Below are positions 33,950 through 44,156 of a stretch of 64,000 bases of DNA, one piece after another (the stretch's first letter is position 1; the number at the start of each line of letters is the position of its first letter). The notes beneath the pieces were generated by a model that saw only the letters and a list, made by a program, of their open reading frames with translations, was not told where the DNA came from and made no database searches. A program made the position numbers and the translations under genes. The DNA comes from Phil1 sp964487565 (GTDB taxonomy: Bacteria > Bacillota > Clostridia > Christensenellales > CAG-138): positions 1 through 64,000 of the forward strand of contig CAZARN010000005.1 in assembly GCA_964487565.1 (NCBI GenBank), given 5' to 3'.

Positions 33950-34725
33950 ACTATTTTGATACGCATGCGCATCTCAACGATCCCGCCTTTGACGCGGACC
34001 GCGAAACGCTGATACCCGCCCTTGTCCGGGGCGGGCTTTCCTTATGCCTTGACGTCGCGTGCGAGGTGAAGGACTTCGACCGTTCGCGCGAGCTTATCCA
34101 CAAATATCCCACGCTGTACGGCGTGTGCGGCGTGCATCCGCACTATGCGTCGGCGCCCGGTGAGGACTGGGAAAAATGCCTGCGCGCCGCGCTTGAGGAT
34201 GAAAAAGTGGTGGCGCTCGGCGAGATAGGCCTCGATTATCACTATGATTTTTCCGAAAAAGAAGATCAGAAACGGCTTTTTGCGTATCAGCTCGAAATGG
34301 CCTGCGCGCTGCGCCTGCCCGTGGTTCTCCACATACGCGAAGCGTTCGGCGACTGCATGGACATACTGCGCGCGCACAGGAATAACATCCGCGGGGATAT
34401 CGACGGCGTGATGCACTGCTTTTCAGGCGCGCCGGAGATCGCGCGCGAGTGCCTTGATCTCGGGCTTCATATCGCCTTCGGCGGCTCGATAACCTTCAAA
34501 AACGCCCGAAGGCTGCTTGAGGCCGCCGCGTATGTGCCCGAGGAGCGCCTGCTTGTCGAAACTGACTGTCCTTATCTTGCGCCCGTGCCGCACAGGGGCG
34601 AGCGCAACACGCCCGCAAACGTGCCGCTCGTCATAGAAAAGCTCGCCGCGATAAGGGGCGCCGAGCCAGAACGCATCGCGTCCGCAACGCTTCGCAACGG
34701 GAAGCGGCTTTTCGGCATAAGCTGA
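33946..34725 (+). CDS. tatD: TatD family metal-dependent hydrolase (DNase)
   Basis: The 259-residue TIM-barrel hydrolase has the metal ligands DTHAHLND, GEIGLDYHYD, VVLHIREA, MHCFSG and VETDCPYLAP in the usual order. It starts with GTG in a GTGA overlap. TatD proteins following metG are common in Bacillota; the activity is 3'-5' exonuclease or related hydrolysis. Confidence 0.94.
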   Translation: MNYFDTHAHLNDPAFDADRETLIPALVRGGLSLCLDVACEVKDFDRSRELIHKYPTLYGVCGVHPHYASAPGEDWEKCLRAALEDEKVVALGEIGLDYHYDFSEKEDQKRLFAYQLEMACALRLPVVLHIREAFGDCMDILRAHRNNIRGDIDGVMHCFSGAPEIARECLDLGLHIAFGGSITFKNARRLLEAAAYVPEERLLVETDCPYLAPVPHRGERNTPANVPLVIEKLAAIRGAEPERIASATLRNGKRLFGIS

Positions 34726-34728
34726 AAT

Positions 34729-35076
34729 TCAAGCTTTATCGTCAAAAAGCTCTTCCGCGGCGCGCGCGGCTTCCGCGTTGAGCCGCGCTTCGAGCGCGCG
34801 GTATTTTTCAAGCATGTCGCGGCCTTCCGGCGTGACCGTCGCGCCGCCGCCGCCGCGTCCGCCCGCCGTGGATGTGATGAGCTTGAACCCGAGCGCTTCC
34901 TCCGTATCCTTCATTATGCGCCACGCCTTGGAATACGCCATGCCCATACCGGCCGCCGCGCCGCGCAGCGAATGCGTTTCCTCCATGCGCGCGACAAGCT
35001 CCGCAATGCCCGGGCCGAAGCATTTGCCGCGTTCGCTGAAAAGCCTTATCGCAAGTTTGCAGCATATCTTTTCCAT
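34729..35076 (-). CDS. ModE-type helix-turn-helix protein (DNA-binding domain only)
   Basis: A 115-residue protein equal to the N-terminal winged helix of ModE (LVARMEETHSLRGAAAGMGMAYSKAWRIMKDTEEALGFKLI), with the glycine-rich wing STAGGRGGGGATVTPEG. The molybdate-binding MOP domains are missing, as in many Clostridia. The ATG at 35076 follows AGAGG. It lies 50 bases after the C45 peptidase gene and not far from yqeC-yqeB, so a link to molybdenum-enzyme control is possible. Confidence 0.82.
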   Translation of the reverse strand: MEKICCKLAIRLFSERGKCFGPGIAELVARMEETHSLRGAAAGMGMAYSKAWRIMKDTEEALGFKLITSTAGGRGGGGATVTPEGRDMLEKYRALEARLNAEAARAAEELFDDKA

Positions 35077-35125
35077 ATAAAAACCTCTGATCGTCATTAT
35101 TCTCGCCAAAAAACGTTTCGACGCT

Positions 35126-36136
35126 TCAACCGCGCCGCGGCATCGGGAAGCGAAGCTCCGTGCCGCCGAGATAGTCCCTCACGGTTATCTCATCCGCGCG
35201 GCTGTCGAGGAACATCGCCGCCGCCGTGACCGAATAGTCCGGCCCGTGGGAGCTGTGGATCGTGTCGTCATGCGACGGCGCGCGGTATTCAAGCACGCGC
35301 TCGATATCGGATATCTCCGCCCTCTGCGCGTCGATACCCTCCATGAGCCGCTGCGCCGCGGCGAGCCTTCTCAGCGTGTTGCTGCCGCCGTCCGCGGGAT
35401 CGACGCCCGGTATGTGGGTTATGTGGTTCGAGTGGGCGTATTTGCCCCTTATCTCAAAAATATCCAGCCTGTCATAGAGCATTTCAACAGCGTATATCCG
35501 CCCGCGCTTCACGTCGAACACGTCTGTGCTGAAGCCCGTCGCGCACGTCAGCCCCCCGAGATGCTCCCTTATCTCTTCAACCGAGGAACACTCCATTATA
35601 TCCCGAAGCAGAAACTGCGCAGATATCTCCTGCGGGATGCTGTACTTCGTATAGATATAATTCGCCGCGCTGACGACGCCCGTGTTATAGTTCAACGTGA
35701 CGGTATAACCCGGCATGGATTCCGTCGCGCTGAATTCCGTATAATGATATTTCGCGGTGTTATAGGTGACTATCGCGCTGTTGTGCGCGTCGTACACGCC
35801 GTCCTCGTTATGGCCGAAAAGCACGCGCCCGTCCGGCCGCACGACGACTGCGTTCGTGCAATGCTCCCCGTGCAGCTCGTCGATGGCGTCGCTCATCGCG
35901 GCAAGATATGCGTCCGCGTCAACGCCCGCGCCCTGCGCGCGCCCGCACACCTCAGCATAATAGGCGGGATACCTTTTGACGAGCTTCTCCTTCATCACAT
36001 AAAACGACGCGGGCAGCACGGGATTTTCGGCTTTTACCTTTTCCGAGCATTCCCTTATCGCCTTTGAAAATATCCTTCCGTATTCAATGTGCGCGTCCTC
36101 GCCCGTAAGGTTGAGCACCCGTAACGCTTCAGCCAT
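35126..36136 (-). CDS. C45-family (acyl-transferase-like) Ntn hydrolase
   Basis: The 336-residue protein resembles peptidase family C45 / isopenicillin-N acyltransferase. The likely self-cleavage nucleophile is Cys93 in HGEHCTNAVVVRPDG, followed by the family's FGHNEDG motif. No signal peptide is present, so it acts in the cytosol. Substrates in this family are usually acyl-amides or small peptides; none can be named here. The ribosome site is GGGAGGA; it is probably co-transcribed with the ModE-type gene. Confidence 0.8.
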   Translation of the reverse strand: MAEALRVLNLTGEDAHIEYGRIFSKAIRECSEKVKAENPVLPASFYVMKEKLVKRYPAYYAEVCGRAQGAGVDADAYLAAMSDAIDELHGEHCTNAVVVRPDGRVLFGHNEDGVYDAHNSAIVTYNTAKYHYTEFSATESMPGYTVTLNYNTGVVSAANYIYTKYSIPQEISAQFLLRDIMECSSVEEIREHLGGLTCATGFSTDVFDVKRGRIYAVEMLYDRLDIFEIRGKYAHSNHITHIPGVDPADGGSNTLRRLAAAQRLMEGIDAQRAEISDIERVLEYRAPSHDDTIHSSHGPDYSVTAAAMFLDSRADEITVRDYLGGTELRFPMPRRG

Positions 36137-36189
36137 GCCTTCCTCCCTTGTCCGGCTTATCCCGCCGTCGCGGCGTCAGCCTGCGTTTT

Positions 36190-36218
36190 TTGATATTATA
36201 TCATGCCTGTGTTATACT
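36190..36218 (+). promoter_or_regulatory. Promoter for yqeC-yqeB, overlapping a minus-strand -10 element
   Basis: On plus, TTGATA (36190-36195) and TATACT (36213-36218) are spaced 17 bp. On minus, an extended -10, TGATATAAT (TATAAT at 36195-36200), serves the C45 peptidase gene. The two promoters share bases, so only one can be occupied at a time. Confidence 0.65.
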
Positions 36219-36264
36219 TGGGCATATCATCAACGGCATTTTTCGCCGTATGAAAGGCGGTTTT

Positions 36265-36942
36265 ATGCTCGTCGCGGACGCGCTCTGCGTGAAAAAAGGC
36301 CTGACGGCCGTAATAGGCTCCGGCGGCAAATCGACGCTGCTCCTTCGCCTTGCGCGCGAGCTTGCGCCGGGAGGCCGCGTTCTGCTTGCGACGAGCACCC
36401 ATATGTTTCCGCCCCCCGGCATACCGCTTGTTACCCGCGGCGTCGATGAAGTCGGCAAAGCGTTCGAAGCGACGGATACCGTCTGCGCCGGACTGTTATG
36501 CGCCGACGGGAAGCTTGCCGCCCCGGCCTTTACATGGGAGGAGGCCGCGCGCGCGGCCGATTATGTGCTCATCGAGGCGGACGGCTCGCGGGGGCTGCCG
36601 CTCAAGGCGCACGCCGCGCACGAGCCGGTCATACCGCCCGACGCCGACGTGATCGCGGTGATCGGGGCGTCCGGCTTCGGCAGGACGGCAAGCGAAGCCG
36701 TCCACAGGCCGGGGCTTTACGCTGCGGCGCTTTGCATAAGCGAAACAGAGCCTGTCACGCCCGAGGCTTACGCGCGCGCCGCAAGGCTGCATTTTCCAAA
36801 CGGAAAGATACTCGTCAACCAGTGCGACGGCGAGCTTGAAACGGCGCTCGCGCTGCGCTTCAAGCTGGCCTACGGCGCGGGAATAGTCGCGGCCGCGGCG
36901 CTTCGTGACGAAGAACCCATAAAAGCGCTTTGGAGGGATTGA
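36265..36942 (+). CDS. yqeC: Selenium-dependent molybdenum hydroxylase accessory protein YqeC
   Basis: A 225-residue P-loop protein (GSGGKSTLLLRLA) of the YqeC family, found with selenium-dependent molybdenum hydroxylases such as xanthine dehydrogenase. The opening LVADALCVKKGLTAVIGSGGKST, then LLATSTHMF and VLIEADGSRGLPLKAHAAHEPVIP are diagnostic. The ATG at 36265 is chosen as the first with a fair ribosome site (AAAGGCGG); an ATG at 36250 would add five residues. It precedes yqeB by one base. Confidence 0.87.
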   Translation: MLVADALCVKKGLTAVIGSGGKSTLLLRLARELAPGGRVLLATSTHMFPPPGIPLVTRGVDEVGKAFEATDTVCAGLLCADGKLAAPAFTWEEAARAADYVLIEADGSRGLPLKAHAAHEPVIPPDADVIAVIGASGFGRTASEAVHRPGLYAAALCISETEPVTPEAYARAARLHFPNGKILVNQCDGELETALALRFKLAYGAGIVAAAALRDEEPIKALWRD

Positions 36943-36943
36943 A

Positions 36944-37729
36944 ATGCTTGTGCTTATACGCGGCGCGGGAGACCTCGCCACAGGGATCGCGATAAGGCTT
37001 ATCCGCGCCGGGATGAGGGTCGTTCTCACCGATACCGAAAACCCGACGGCGATACGGCGCACCGTCGCCTTCAGCGAGGCTGTGCGTACAGGCGGCGTCA
37101 CCGTTGAGGATATCACGGCCGAGCTCGCCGCAACGCCGTCGCAGGCGCTTGAAATCGCCGCGCGCGGACACGCCGCCGTGATCGTCGATCCGGCTGCGGC
37201 TTGCAGGACGTATCTGTGCCCGGACGCGCTCGTTGACGCCATCATCGCAAAATACAACACAGGCACCCGCATAACGGACGCGCCTGTCGTCATCGGTCTC
37301 GGGCCGGGCTTCACGGCGGGGAAGGACTGCCACGCGGCGGTCGAGACCATGCGCGGTCACGACCTCGGCCGCGTGCTCTATTCCGGCTCGCCCATGGAAA
37401 ACACGGGCGTCCCCGGAGAGATCGGCGGACGCGGAGCCGAGCGCGTGATACGCGCGCCGGCCGAAGGCATATTCACTTCCAAAAGAAAGATCGGAGATAT
37501 TGTCGCCGCGGGGGAGTGCGTGGGCGAGGTCGACGGCAAAGACGTCGTTTCAAACATTGCGGGCGTGCTTCGCGGCATACTGCCTGACGGCATACATGTG
37601 ACAAAGGGCATGAAAAGCGGCGACACGGATCCGCGTGCGAATGTCGCAGCGTGCTTCACCGTGTCGGACAAGGCGCGCGCGCTCGGCGGCGCGGCGCTTG
37701 AGGCAATATTGCATTTTTCAAAGACATGA
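36944..37729 (+). CDS. yqeB: Selenium-dependent molybdenum hydroxylase accessory protein YqeB
   Basis: The 261-residue protein begins with the Rossmann-like LVLIRGAGDLATGIAIRLIRAGMRVV and contains VIGLGPGFTAGKDCHAAVETMRGH, the hallmark of the EF2563/YqeB family. Phylogenetic profiling in the literature ties it to selenium in molybdenum hydroxylases. The hydroxylase itself and selD are not in this window. A terminator follows that overlaps the 3' end of the convergent murG. Confidence 0.87.
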   Translation: MLVLIRGAGDLATGIAIRLIRAGMRVVLTDTENPTAIRRTVAFSEAVRTGGVTVEDITAELAATPSQALEIAARGHAAVIVDPAAACRTYLCPDALVDAIIAKYNTGTRITDAPVVIGLGPGFTAGKDCHAAVETMRGHDLGRVLYSGSPMENTGVPGEIGGRGAERVIRAPAEGIFTSKRKIGDIVAAGECVGEVDGKDVVSNIAGVLRGILPDGIHVTKGMKSGDTDPRANVAACFTVSDKARALGGAALEAILHFSKT

Positions 37730-37747
37730 GCCTTTTATATCGGGCGT

Positions 37748-37778
37748 GGAACGGTGCGGATCACCGTTCCTTTTTTTT
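37748..37778. terminator. Terminator shared by yqeB and murG ends
   Basis: The 9-bp stem GGAACGGTG / CACCGTTCC with loop CGGAT is followed by eight T residues on plus. The murG stop codon (37761-37763) lies inside the stem, so the last codons of murG form half of the yqeB terminator. Confidence 0.85.
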
Positions 37779-38843
37779 ATACATTTCCTCGCGTATCACG
37801 GCAAGCACCTCGTCCGTGCCGTCGGCCGTGGGTTCCGCGCTCATGGTCGCGATGAAGGAAAGCCGCCTGTCATAAAGATCGTTGACCGCGTCAAGCAGGC
37901 TGTCTGCGGTCAGCTCCTGCTGATCGAGCACCATTGAAAAGCCCTTGCGCGCGAAATATCCGGCGTTGAGTATCTGATCCCCGCGCGAAGCGGAAAGCGG
38001 CAGCGGGATGAGAAGCGCAGGCTTTGAAAGCGCCAGAAACTCGAACACGGCGTTTGCGCCCGCGCGTGAGATGATGACGTCCGTCGCGGCAAAAACATCC
38101 GCAAGCTCCGGCCCCACAAACTCGAACTGACGGTAGCCCGCCTTGGCGATCAGCTTCCCGTCCACCTTATCCTTGCCGCAAAGATGGCAAATATCGAACG
38201 TGCGCAGCAGCCTGTCGAGCGCCTCGCGCACAACATCGTTCACCGCCGCCGCGCCGAGGCTGCCGCCCATGATGAGAAGCACCGGCTTGTTGCCCGAAAA
38301 GCCGAGGAAATCAAGCCCTCGCGCGCGCACGCCGTCATACAGCTCCGGCCTTATCGGGGTGCCGGTATGGATGCCCTTTTTCCCGACGTGCGAAAGCGTA
38401 TCTTCAAACGTAACGCAGATCCTGTCCGCAAACTTCGCGTTTATCCTGTTGGCAAGGCCGGGGGTATAGTCCGATTCATGCGTGACGACGCTCACATGCC
38501 GCATATGCGCGGCCACCACGACCGGAACGCTTACAAAGCCGCCCTTGCTGAAAACCACATCGGGCTTTATCCTGCCGATGAGCCCGCCCGCCTGAAACAC
38601 GCCCGCCGCAACGCGGAAGGGATCCGTGAAATTCTTCCATGAAAAATACCTGCGCAGCTTGCCGGAGGACACGGCGTGATAAGTCACGCCCGGGCGTCCC
38701 TCGATCATACCGCGTTCTATGCCGTCCTTCGTGCCGACATAATGCAGCTCGCAGCCCTCGGAAAGGAGCTGCGGGAAAAGGGCGATGTTCGGCGTGACAT
38801 GGCCGGCGGAACCGCCGCCCGTGAAGAGAACGATTTTTTTCAT
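37761..38843 (-). CDS. murG: UDP-GlcNAc:lipid I N-acetylglucosaminyltransferase
   Basis: MurG makes lipid II at the inner face of the membrane. The GT28 motifs FTGGGSAGHVTPNIAL, FSKGGFVSVPVVVAA, HESDYTPGLANRI and RAGANAVFEFLAL are present. HESDxTPG is the variant typical of Streptococcus/Clostridium-type MurG enzymes. 360 residues. The ribosome site AAAGG is modest. It is a single gene here, outside the usual division-cell-wall cluster. Confidence 0.94.
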   Translation of the reverse strand: MKKIVLFTGGGSAGHVTPNIALFPQLLSEGCELHYVGTKDGIERGMIEGRPGVTYHAVSSGKLRRYFSWKNFTDPFRVAAGVFQAGGLIGRIKPDVVFSKGGFVSVPVVVAAHMRHVSVVTHESDYTPGLANRINAKFADRICVTFEDTLSHVGKKGIHTGTPIRPELYDGVRARGLDFLGFSGNKPVLLIMGGSLGAAAVNDVVREALDRLLRTFDICHLCGKDKVDGKLIAKAGYRQFEFVGPELADVFAATDVIISRAGANAVFEFLALSKPALLIPLPLSASRGDQILNAGYFARKGFSMVLDQQELTADSLLDAVNDLYDRRLSFIATMSAEPTADGTDEVLAVIREEMYKKKER

Positions 38844-38987
38844 CTATACTGACCTTTCAAAAGCATTGCGTTGCCATATAATATTCAATCCGCGCCGCAA
38901 GCGCAAATAATTATATCACTCGGCGTTCATTTATGCTATTATTAACGTGTTGGAATATGTGCTCATGGGACTTTATTGGAGGCACCG

Positions 38988-40364
38988 ATGCGCGATTTCA
39001 CTAATTGTGACGCTGTTTCAGGCGTTGAAAGGATCGCATACCTGATATCGAGACTGACCGTGCTCGCGCCCGATGAACACGGGCCGCTTGACGCGCTGAC
39101 GGACTATGCGGCGCTTGTCGCCGCGGGCGACGTGGCCGGCGCGTACAGGCTCTATCACACGCTTGCGCGCAAGCTCATCACCTTCGGCGCGCGGCGCGTT
39201 TCAGGCGATCTTTTGATGGATTACCTGCTTTCAGTCGTCGTCGAGCGGGAGCATCCCTTCGCCGTGATGGCGGCGGCCGGCAGGCTGGACGAGCCGGAAG
39301 GACTTGCCCTGCGCGCGGACCTTTCCGCGCTTGGCGAGCTTGCAACGCTCACCTCTGGCGATCTTGTGCGAATGGCGCAGGAACGCAAAAGCGAGCTGCA
39401 AATGAAATCACGGTATCCCAAGGATGATATATCCGCGATGTCAACGGCGCTTTGGAGCGGCAAACCGCTGCCTCAGCCGCCGCTTGTCGATAAGGAAAAA
39501 GGCGAAAAACCGCGTCCGCAGCCGATGCAGGCGTCTTCCCTGCCGCCGGAGGCGGAGTGGCTGCCATTCCGTTACGGTGAAGCCGGCCTTCACGGCGAAT
39601 GGGCGGCGGATGAAGCGCTTGAGGAAGTATACGCGCGGCTGATGAAGTCGCCCGACTGGAAAAGCCTCGCTGACGATCTTTGGAACCTTTTTGCCACCTG
39701 CGGCTCCGGCAGGTTCCTGCGTTCGCGCGCGTTCGCGCTGCGCGGGGGCGAGCTCGAATGCGTGGGCGCGCCGCAATGGCTGTGTCCGGTTTCAGTATAC
39801 GACAGGCAGCGCACCGCGCTTTCCGAAAACGTGATCGCCTTCATGCGCGCGGAAAGCGATACGCCGGTGATCGTTTACGGCCCGGCGTCCTGCGGCAAGA
39901 CCGCCATGATGTGCGACCTCGCGGAAGATTTTCCGGAGCTTCGCATGGTTTTTGTCGACGATCACAAAAACGCGGACCTCGGCGCGCTGATGGAAACGCT
40001 TCGCGCGCAGCCGCTTCGCTTCCTGCTGCTTTTCGACGCGCTTGACGGCGTGACGCCGAACCTTCGCGCGTTGATACGGCAGGTCTGCGAAACCGCAGTG
40101 CCCGGCAACGTTCTCATCGCGGCCACGGCGCGCGAGCTTCCCGAAGCGGGACTTTTCCCGCTCGCGATCGAGCTGTGTTATCCCCGCATTGCGGAGTTCA
40201 CCGACACCGTGTGCGAGCTTGTCGAGGCGACTGAAAACGCCCCGTGTCCGGATCACGCCGAAATCAGGAGCATGTGCGTTGACTATCAGGTCGACGCGCA
40301 CGAGAAGCTGACGATGGCCGCCGCCGTGATGCTCGCCGAAAAATACGCAAAAAAACAGAACTGA
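38988..40364 (+). CDS. DUF815-type AAA ATPase
   Basis: The 458-residue protein has a P-loop (VIVYGPASCGKTAMMCDLA), a Walker-B-like LLLFDALDG and the sensor region VLIAATARELPEA. The overall plan, a helical N-terminal half followed by a small ATPase, matches DUF815 proteins. The usual GDARGTGKSS reads GPASCGKTA here. GGAGG at 38978-38982 sets the ATG at 38988. It lies 23 bases before cysS and is probably co-transcribed. No function is established for the family. Confidence 0.7.
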   Translation: MRDFTNCDAVSGVERIAYLISRLTVLAPDEHGPLDALTDYAALVAAGDVAGAYRLYHTLARKLITFGARRVSGDLLMDYLLSVVVEREHPFAVMAAAGRLDEPEGLALRADLSALGELATLTSGDLVRMAQERKSELQMKSRYPKDDISAMSTALWSGKPLPQPPLVDKEKGEKPRPQPMQASSLPPEAEWLPFRYGEAGLHGEWAADEALEEVYARLMKSPDWKSLADDLWNLFATCGSGRFLRSRAFALRGGELECVGAPQWLCPVSVYDRQRTALSENVIAFMRAESDTPVIVYGPASCGKTAMMCDLAEDFPELRMVFVDDHKNADLGALMETLRAQPLRFLLLFDALDGVTPNLRALIRQVCETAVPGNVLIAATARELPEAGLFPLAIELCYPRIAEFTDTVCELVEATENAPCPDHAEIRSMCVDYQVDAHEKLTMAAAVMLAEKYAKKQN

Positions 40365-40387
40365 AGGATTTATCCAAGGAGGATTTT

Positions 40388-41785
<1,398 letters not shown>

Positions 41786-41876
41786 AGTATAAACTTTATT
41801 TGAACAATCGCGTGGGAGAGTTTAAAAATCCCCTCCGCGTGGTATTATATCAATACTTGGAAACGGAGATTATTTT

Positions 41877-42437
41877 ATGGAATTTCTTTCGATCGCAAAG
41901 CTCCTTTTCGATGAGGCTGCAACGACGACCCAGACCACGGACGGCGCGTCCTCAAACATCATCCTCATCCTCTTCAAGGTAGTCATCGCCGTTTATCTTT
42001 TCGTCGCGGCGATACGCGGCAAGGGCAAGCTGATTGAGAACGAGTATCCCAAATGCAACCCGAAACTTTACAAGCTCATTCTGCGCCTGATATCCACTTT
42101 TTCCGGCCTCGCGATACTCGCGAACGGCGTGTTCGAGTTCCTTGCCGGCTCGGTTTACGGCGAAGGTCTCGGCCTGAGCGCAGAGCAGTTTTCGACCCTC
42201 GGCACCGTTCTTTGGGCGATCGGCCTCGCAGGACTTGTGGCGCTGATCGTTGTGAACGTCGTCCTCACGGACCGCAAGGCCATGGAGGCCGCGCGCAAGG
42301 AGGAGGAAACCAACCGTCGCGCCGGCAATCACGGGGATCCGCTTCATGCGGCGTTCGTGTTTGAAGACGAGGACGAGAAGAACGCCGAAGGCAATGACGG
42401 CGAAAAAAAGAACGACGGTCAGGACGGGCAAAATTAA
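41877..42437 (+). CDS. Small membrane protein, function unknown
   Basis: A 186-residue protein with three likely membrane helices (residues ~28-46, ~64-85 and ~104-130) and a strongly acidic, basic-patched cytoplasmic tail rich in E, D, K and N. There is no recognised family. GGAG precedes the ATG. It lies 39 bases upstream of the SH3b-sortase gene on the same strand and the pair is probably one transcript, which suggests a cell-envelope role. Confidence 0.65.
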   Translation: MEFLSIAKLLFDEAATTTQTTDGASSNIILILFKVVIAVYLFVAAIRGKGKLIENEYPKCNPKLYKLILRLISTFSGLAILANGVFEFLAGSVYGEGLGLSAEQFSTLGTVLWAIGLAGLVALIVVNVVLTDRKAMEAARKEEETNRRAGNHGDPLHAAFVFEDEDEKNAEGNDGEKKNDGQDGQN

Positions 42438-42476
42438 AAGCCCCTCTGATAGATACCAAAAGAAAGGATCATAACG

Positions 42477-44135
42477 ATGAAGAAGTTCTCACGCATCATC
42501 GCGGTCGCAATGACCCTCGTCATGCTGCTCGCGCTGATCCCTGCGGCTGCATCCGCCGACACGGTCTACGGCGTAACCTCCAAAAAGTGCAATTTCCGCA
42601 CGACGGCTGACCAGACGAGCGAGCTTGTCTCCGGCTGCAACACTATCCCGCAGGGCGCAACAGTCACCATCCTCGACAAAACATCCAACAGCAAATACTG
42701 GAAAGTCCAATACAACGGCTATACCGGCTGGATCTACGCAGGCTATGTGAATGTGACCGCATCCGCATCTTCCGCGACCACCACCACAACAAGCAGCGGC
42801 AGCCTTATGGGCGGCAGCTCAGGCAGCTCCTCCTTGTCCGGGACGACGACCACAACAACAAGCAGCGGCGGTCTTTCCGGCGGCTCAGGCTCCTCCGGCT
42901 GGGGCAGCGGCAACTCCGGCACGTCGGCAACCGCGAAGGCCACCGGCACCGCGACCGGCAGCTGCAGCTTCCGCACCGGCCCGGCCCAGACCTATGCCAA
43001 GGTTTCAGGCTGCACGTCCGTACCCAAGGGCGCGACCGTCACCGTACTCGACAACACCTCCGACGCAACTTACTGGCAGGTGCAGTACAACGGCTATACC
43101 GGCTGGATGCTCGGCAATTATATCAAGCTCGCTTCCGCCTCCGCCGGCACTTCAAACGGTTCATCGACCGGCACAACGACAGGAACTACCGTCGGCGGCA
43201 CCACGGCCATCGCGACCGGCACTACCACCGGCAGCTGCAGTTTCCGCAGCGGCCCGGCGCAGAGCTATGCCAAGGTCTCAGGCTGCACGAGCGTACCCAA
43301 GGGTGCAACCGTGACAGTGCTTGACAACACCTACGACGCAACATACTGGAAAATACAGTATAAGACTTACACCGGCTGGATGCTCGGCAAGTACATCAAG
43401 CTCGCTTCCGCCTCCACCGGTACTTCAACCGGTACTTCCACCGGCACTTCAACCGGCACTTCAACCGGCAGCTCAAGCACCACCGGCACGCTCAGCTATG
43501 CCAACTATACCGGCAGCTCAAGCGACGTCTGGGGCAGCATTAAGGTCGACGGTACCAACATCAACAACTATATATACTGCAACGCCATAAACAACAAGGG
43601 GCAGTTCTACTACAACTCCTACTCCTCAAGCAACAACTATATTTACGCGCTTTCCTATGTGAACAACCCCATCGCGGTCATATACGGTCACAACATGAGA
43701 AAGTCCGCCCTCAAGAGCACGACCGGCCTCGGCCTGCATGAGCTGCATCATGTACAGAACGCATGGCTCGGCATATCCAAGTGCGAATACTGCGGAAGAG
43801 ACTGCTCCGGCGCAAAGACGAGCGTTTTCAACATCAGCTACAACGGCGCTTCAAGATGGCAGCTCGTGGGCTTCTTCGAGCTTTCAAGCTCGACGATGGA
43901 CTCCGCCCCCGCGCGCAGGAATCTGGAGCTTTTCGCCTCCATGGAATCCTACCGCACCGGTTCCTCTAAACAGCAGTGGATCGACAAGATGATGTCCTTC
44001 TGCTCGTCCGTCTACAAGGGAATGACGCTCGGCTCCATGTCCTCAAACGACAAGGTGATGGTGATTGTCACCTGCGCCGATAAGTCCGGCGACAAATCCC
44101 AGAGGTTGTATATGCTGCTCAAGGCCGTAGGCTGA
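42477..44135 (+). CDS. Secreted protein with three SH3b domains and a class B-like sortase domain
   Basis: The 552-residue protein has a signal peptide (residues 1-27, cut after ASA), three bacterial SH3 repeats (~31-92, ~155-217, ~246-309; each ends in YNGYTGW/KTYTGW) joined by Thr/Ser/Gly-rich linkers, and a C-terminal domain (~345-552). That domain contains YGHNM with His405, a VTC cysteine (Cys533) and Arg543; the Cys-to-Arg spacing of ten equals that of Staphylococcus SrtB (C223, R233). A ~35-residue insert between His and Cys holds HELHH and a CEYCGRDC knuckle. Unlike ordinary sortases it has no N-terminal anchor besides the signal peptide. I infer a cell-wall-associated transpeptidase or protease; the target is unknown. 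The ribosome site is AAAGGA. Confidence 0.8.
   Translation: MKKFSRIIAVAMTLVMLLALIPAAASADTVYGVTSKKCNFRTTADQTSELVSGCNTIPQGATVTILDKTSNSKYWKVQYNGYTGWIYAGYVNVTASASSATTTTTSSGSLMGGSSGSSSLSGTTTTTTSSGGLSGGSGSSGWGSGNSGTSATAKATGTATGSCSFRTGPAQTYAKVSGCTSVPKGATVTVLDNTSDATYWQVQYNGYTGWMLGNYIKLASASAGTSNGSSTGTTTGTTVGGTTAIATGTTTGSCSFRSGPAQSYAKVSGCTSVPKGATVTVLDNTYDATYWKIQYKTYTGWMLGKYIKLASASTGTSTGTSTGTSTGTSTGSSSTTGTLSYANYTGSSSDVWGSIKVDGTNINNYIYCNAINNKGQFYYNSYSSSNNYIYALSYVNNPIAVIYGHNMRKSALKSTTGLGLHELHHVQNAWLGISKCEYCGRDCSGAKTSVFNISYNGASRWQLVGFFELSSSTMDSAPARRNLELFASMESYRTGSSKQQWIDKMMSFCSSVYKGMTLGSMSSNDKVMVIVTCADKSGDKSQRLYMLLKAVG
43416..43469 (+). repeat. 12-bp tandem repeat in the third linker of the SH3b-sortase gene
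   Basis: Four copies of ACCGG(T/C)ACTTC(A/C) plus a partial fifth encode TGTS repeats in the linker between SH3b-3 and the sortase domain. Such repeats change length by slippage. Confidence 0.85.
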
Positions 44136-44156
44136 GGACGCATAAAGGTTCAACAG

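Noticed and set aside
34094..34102. Perfect DnaA box TTATCCACA
   Set aside because: Single copy inside tatD coding sequence with no AT-rich unwinding region or further boxes nearby; expected by chance in 64 kb.
43416..43469. Short regular repeats resembling a small CRISPR-like array
   Set aside because: 12-bp units without spacers, in frame in a Thr/Ser/Gly linker; a protein-coding low-complexity repeat.
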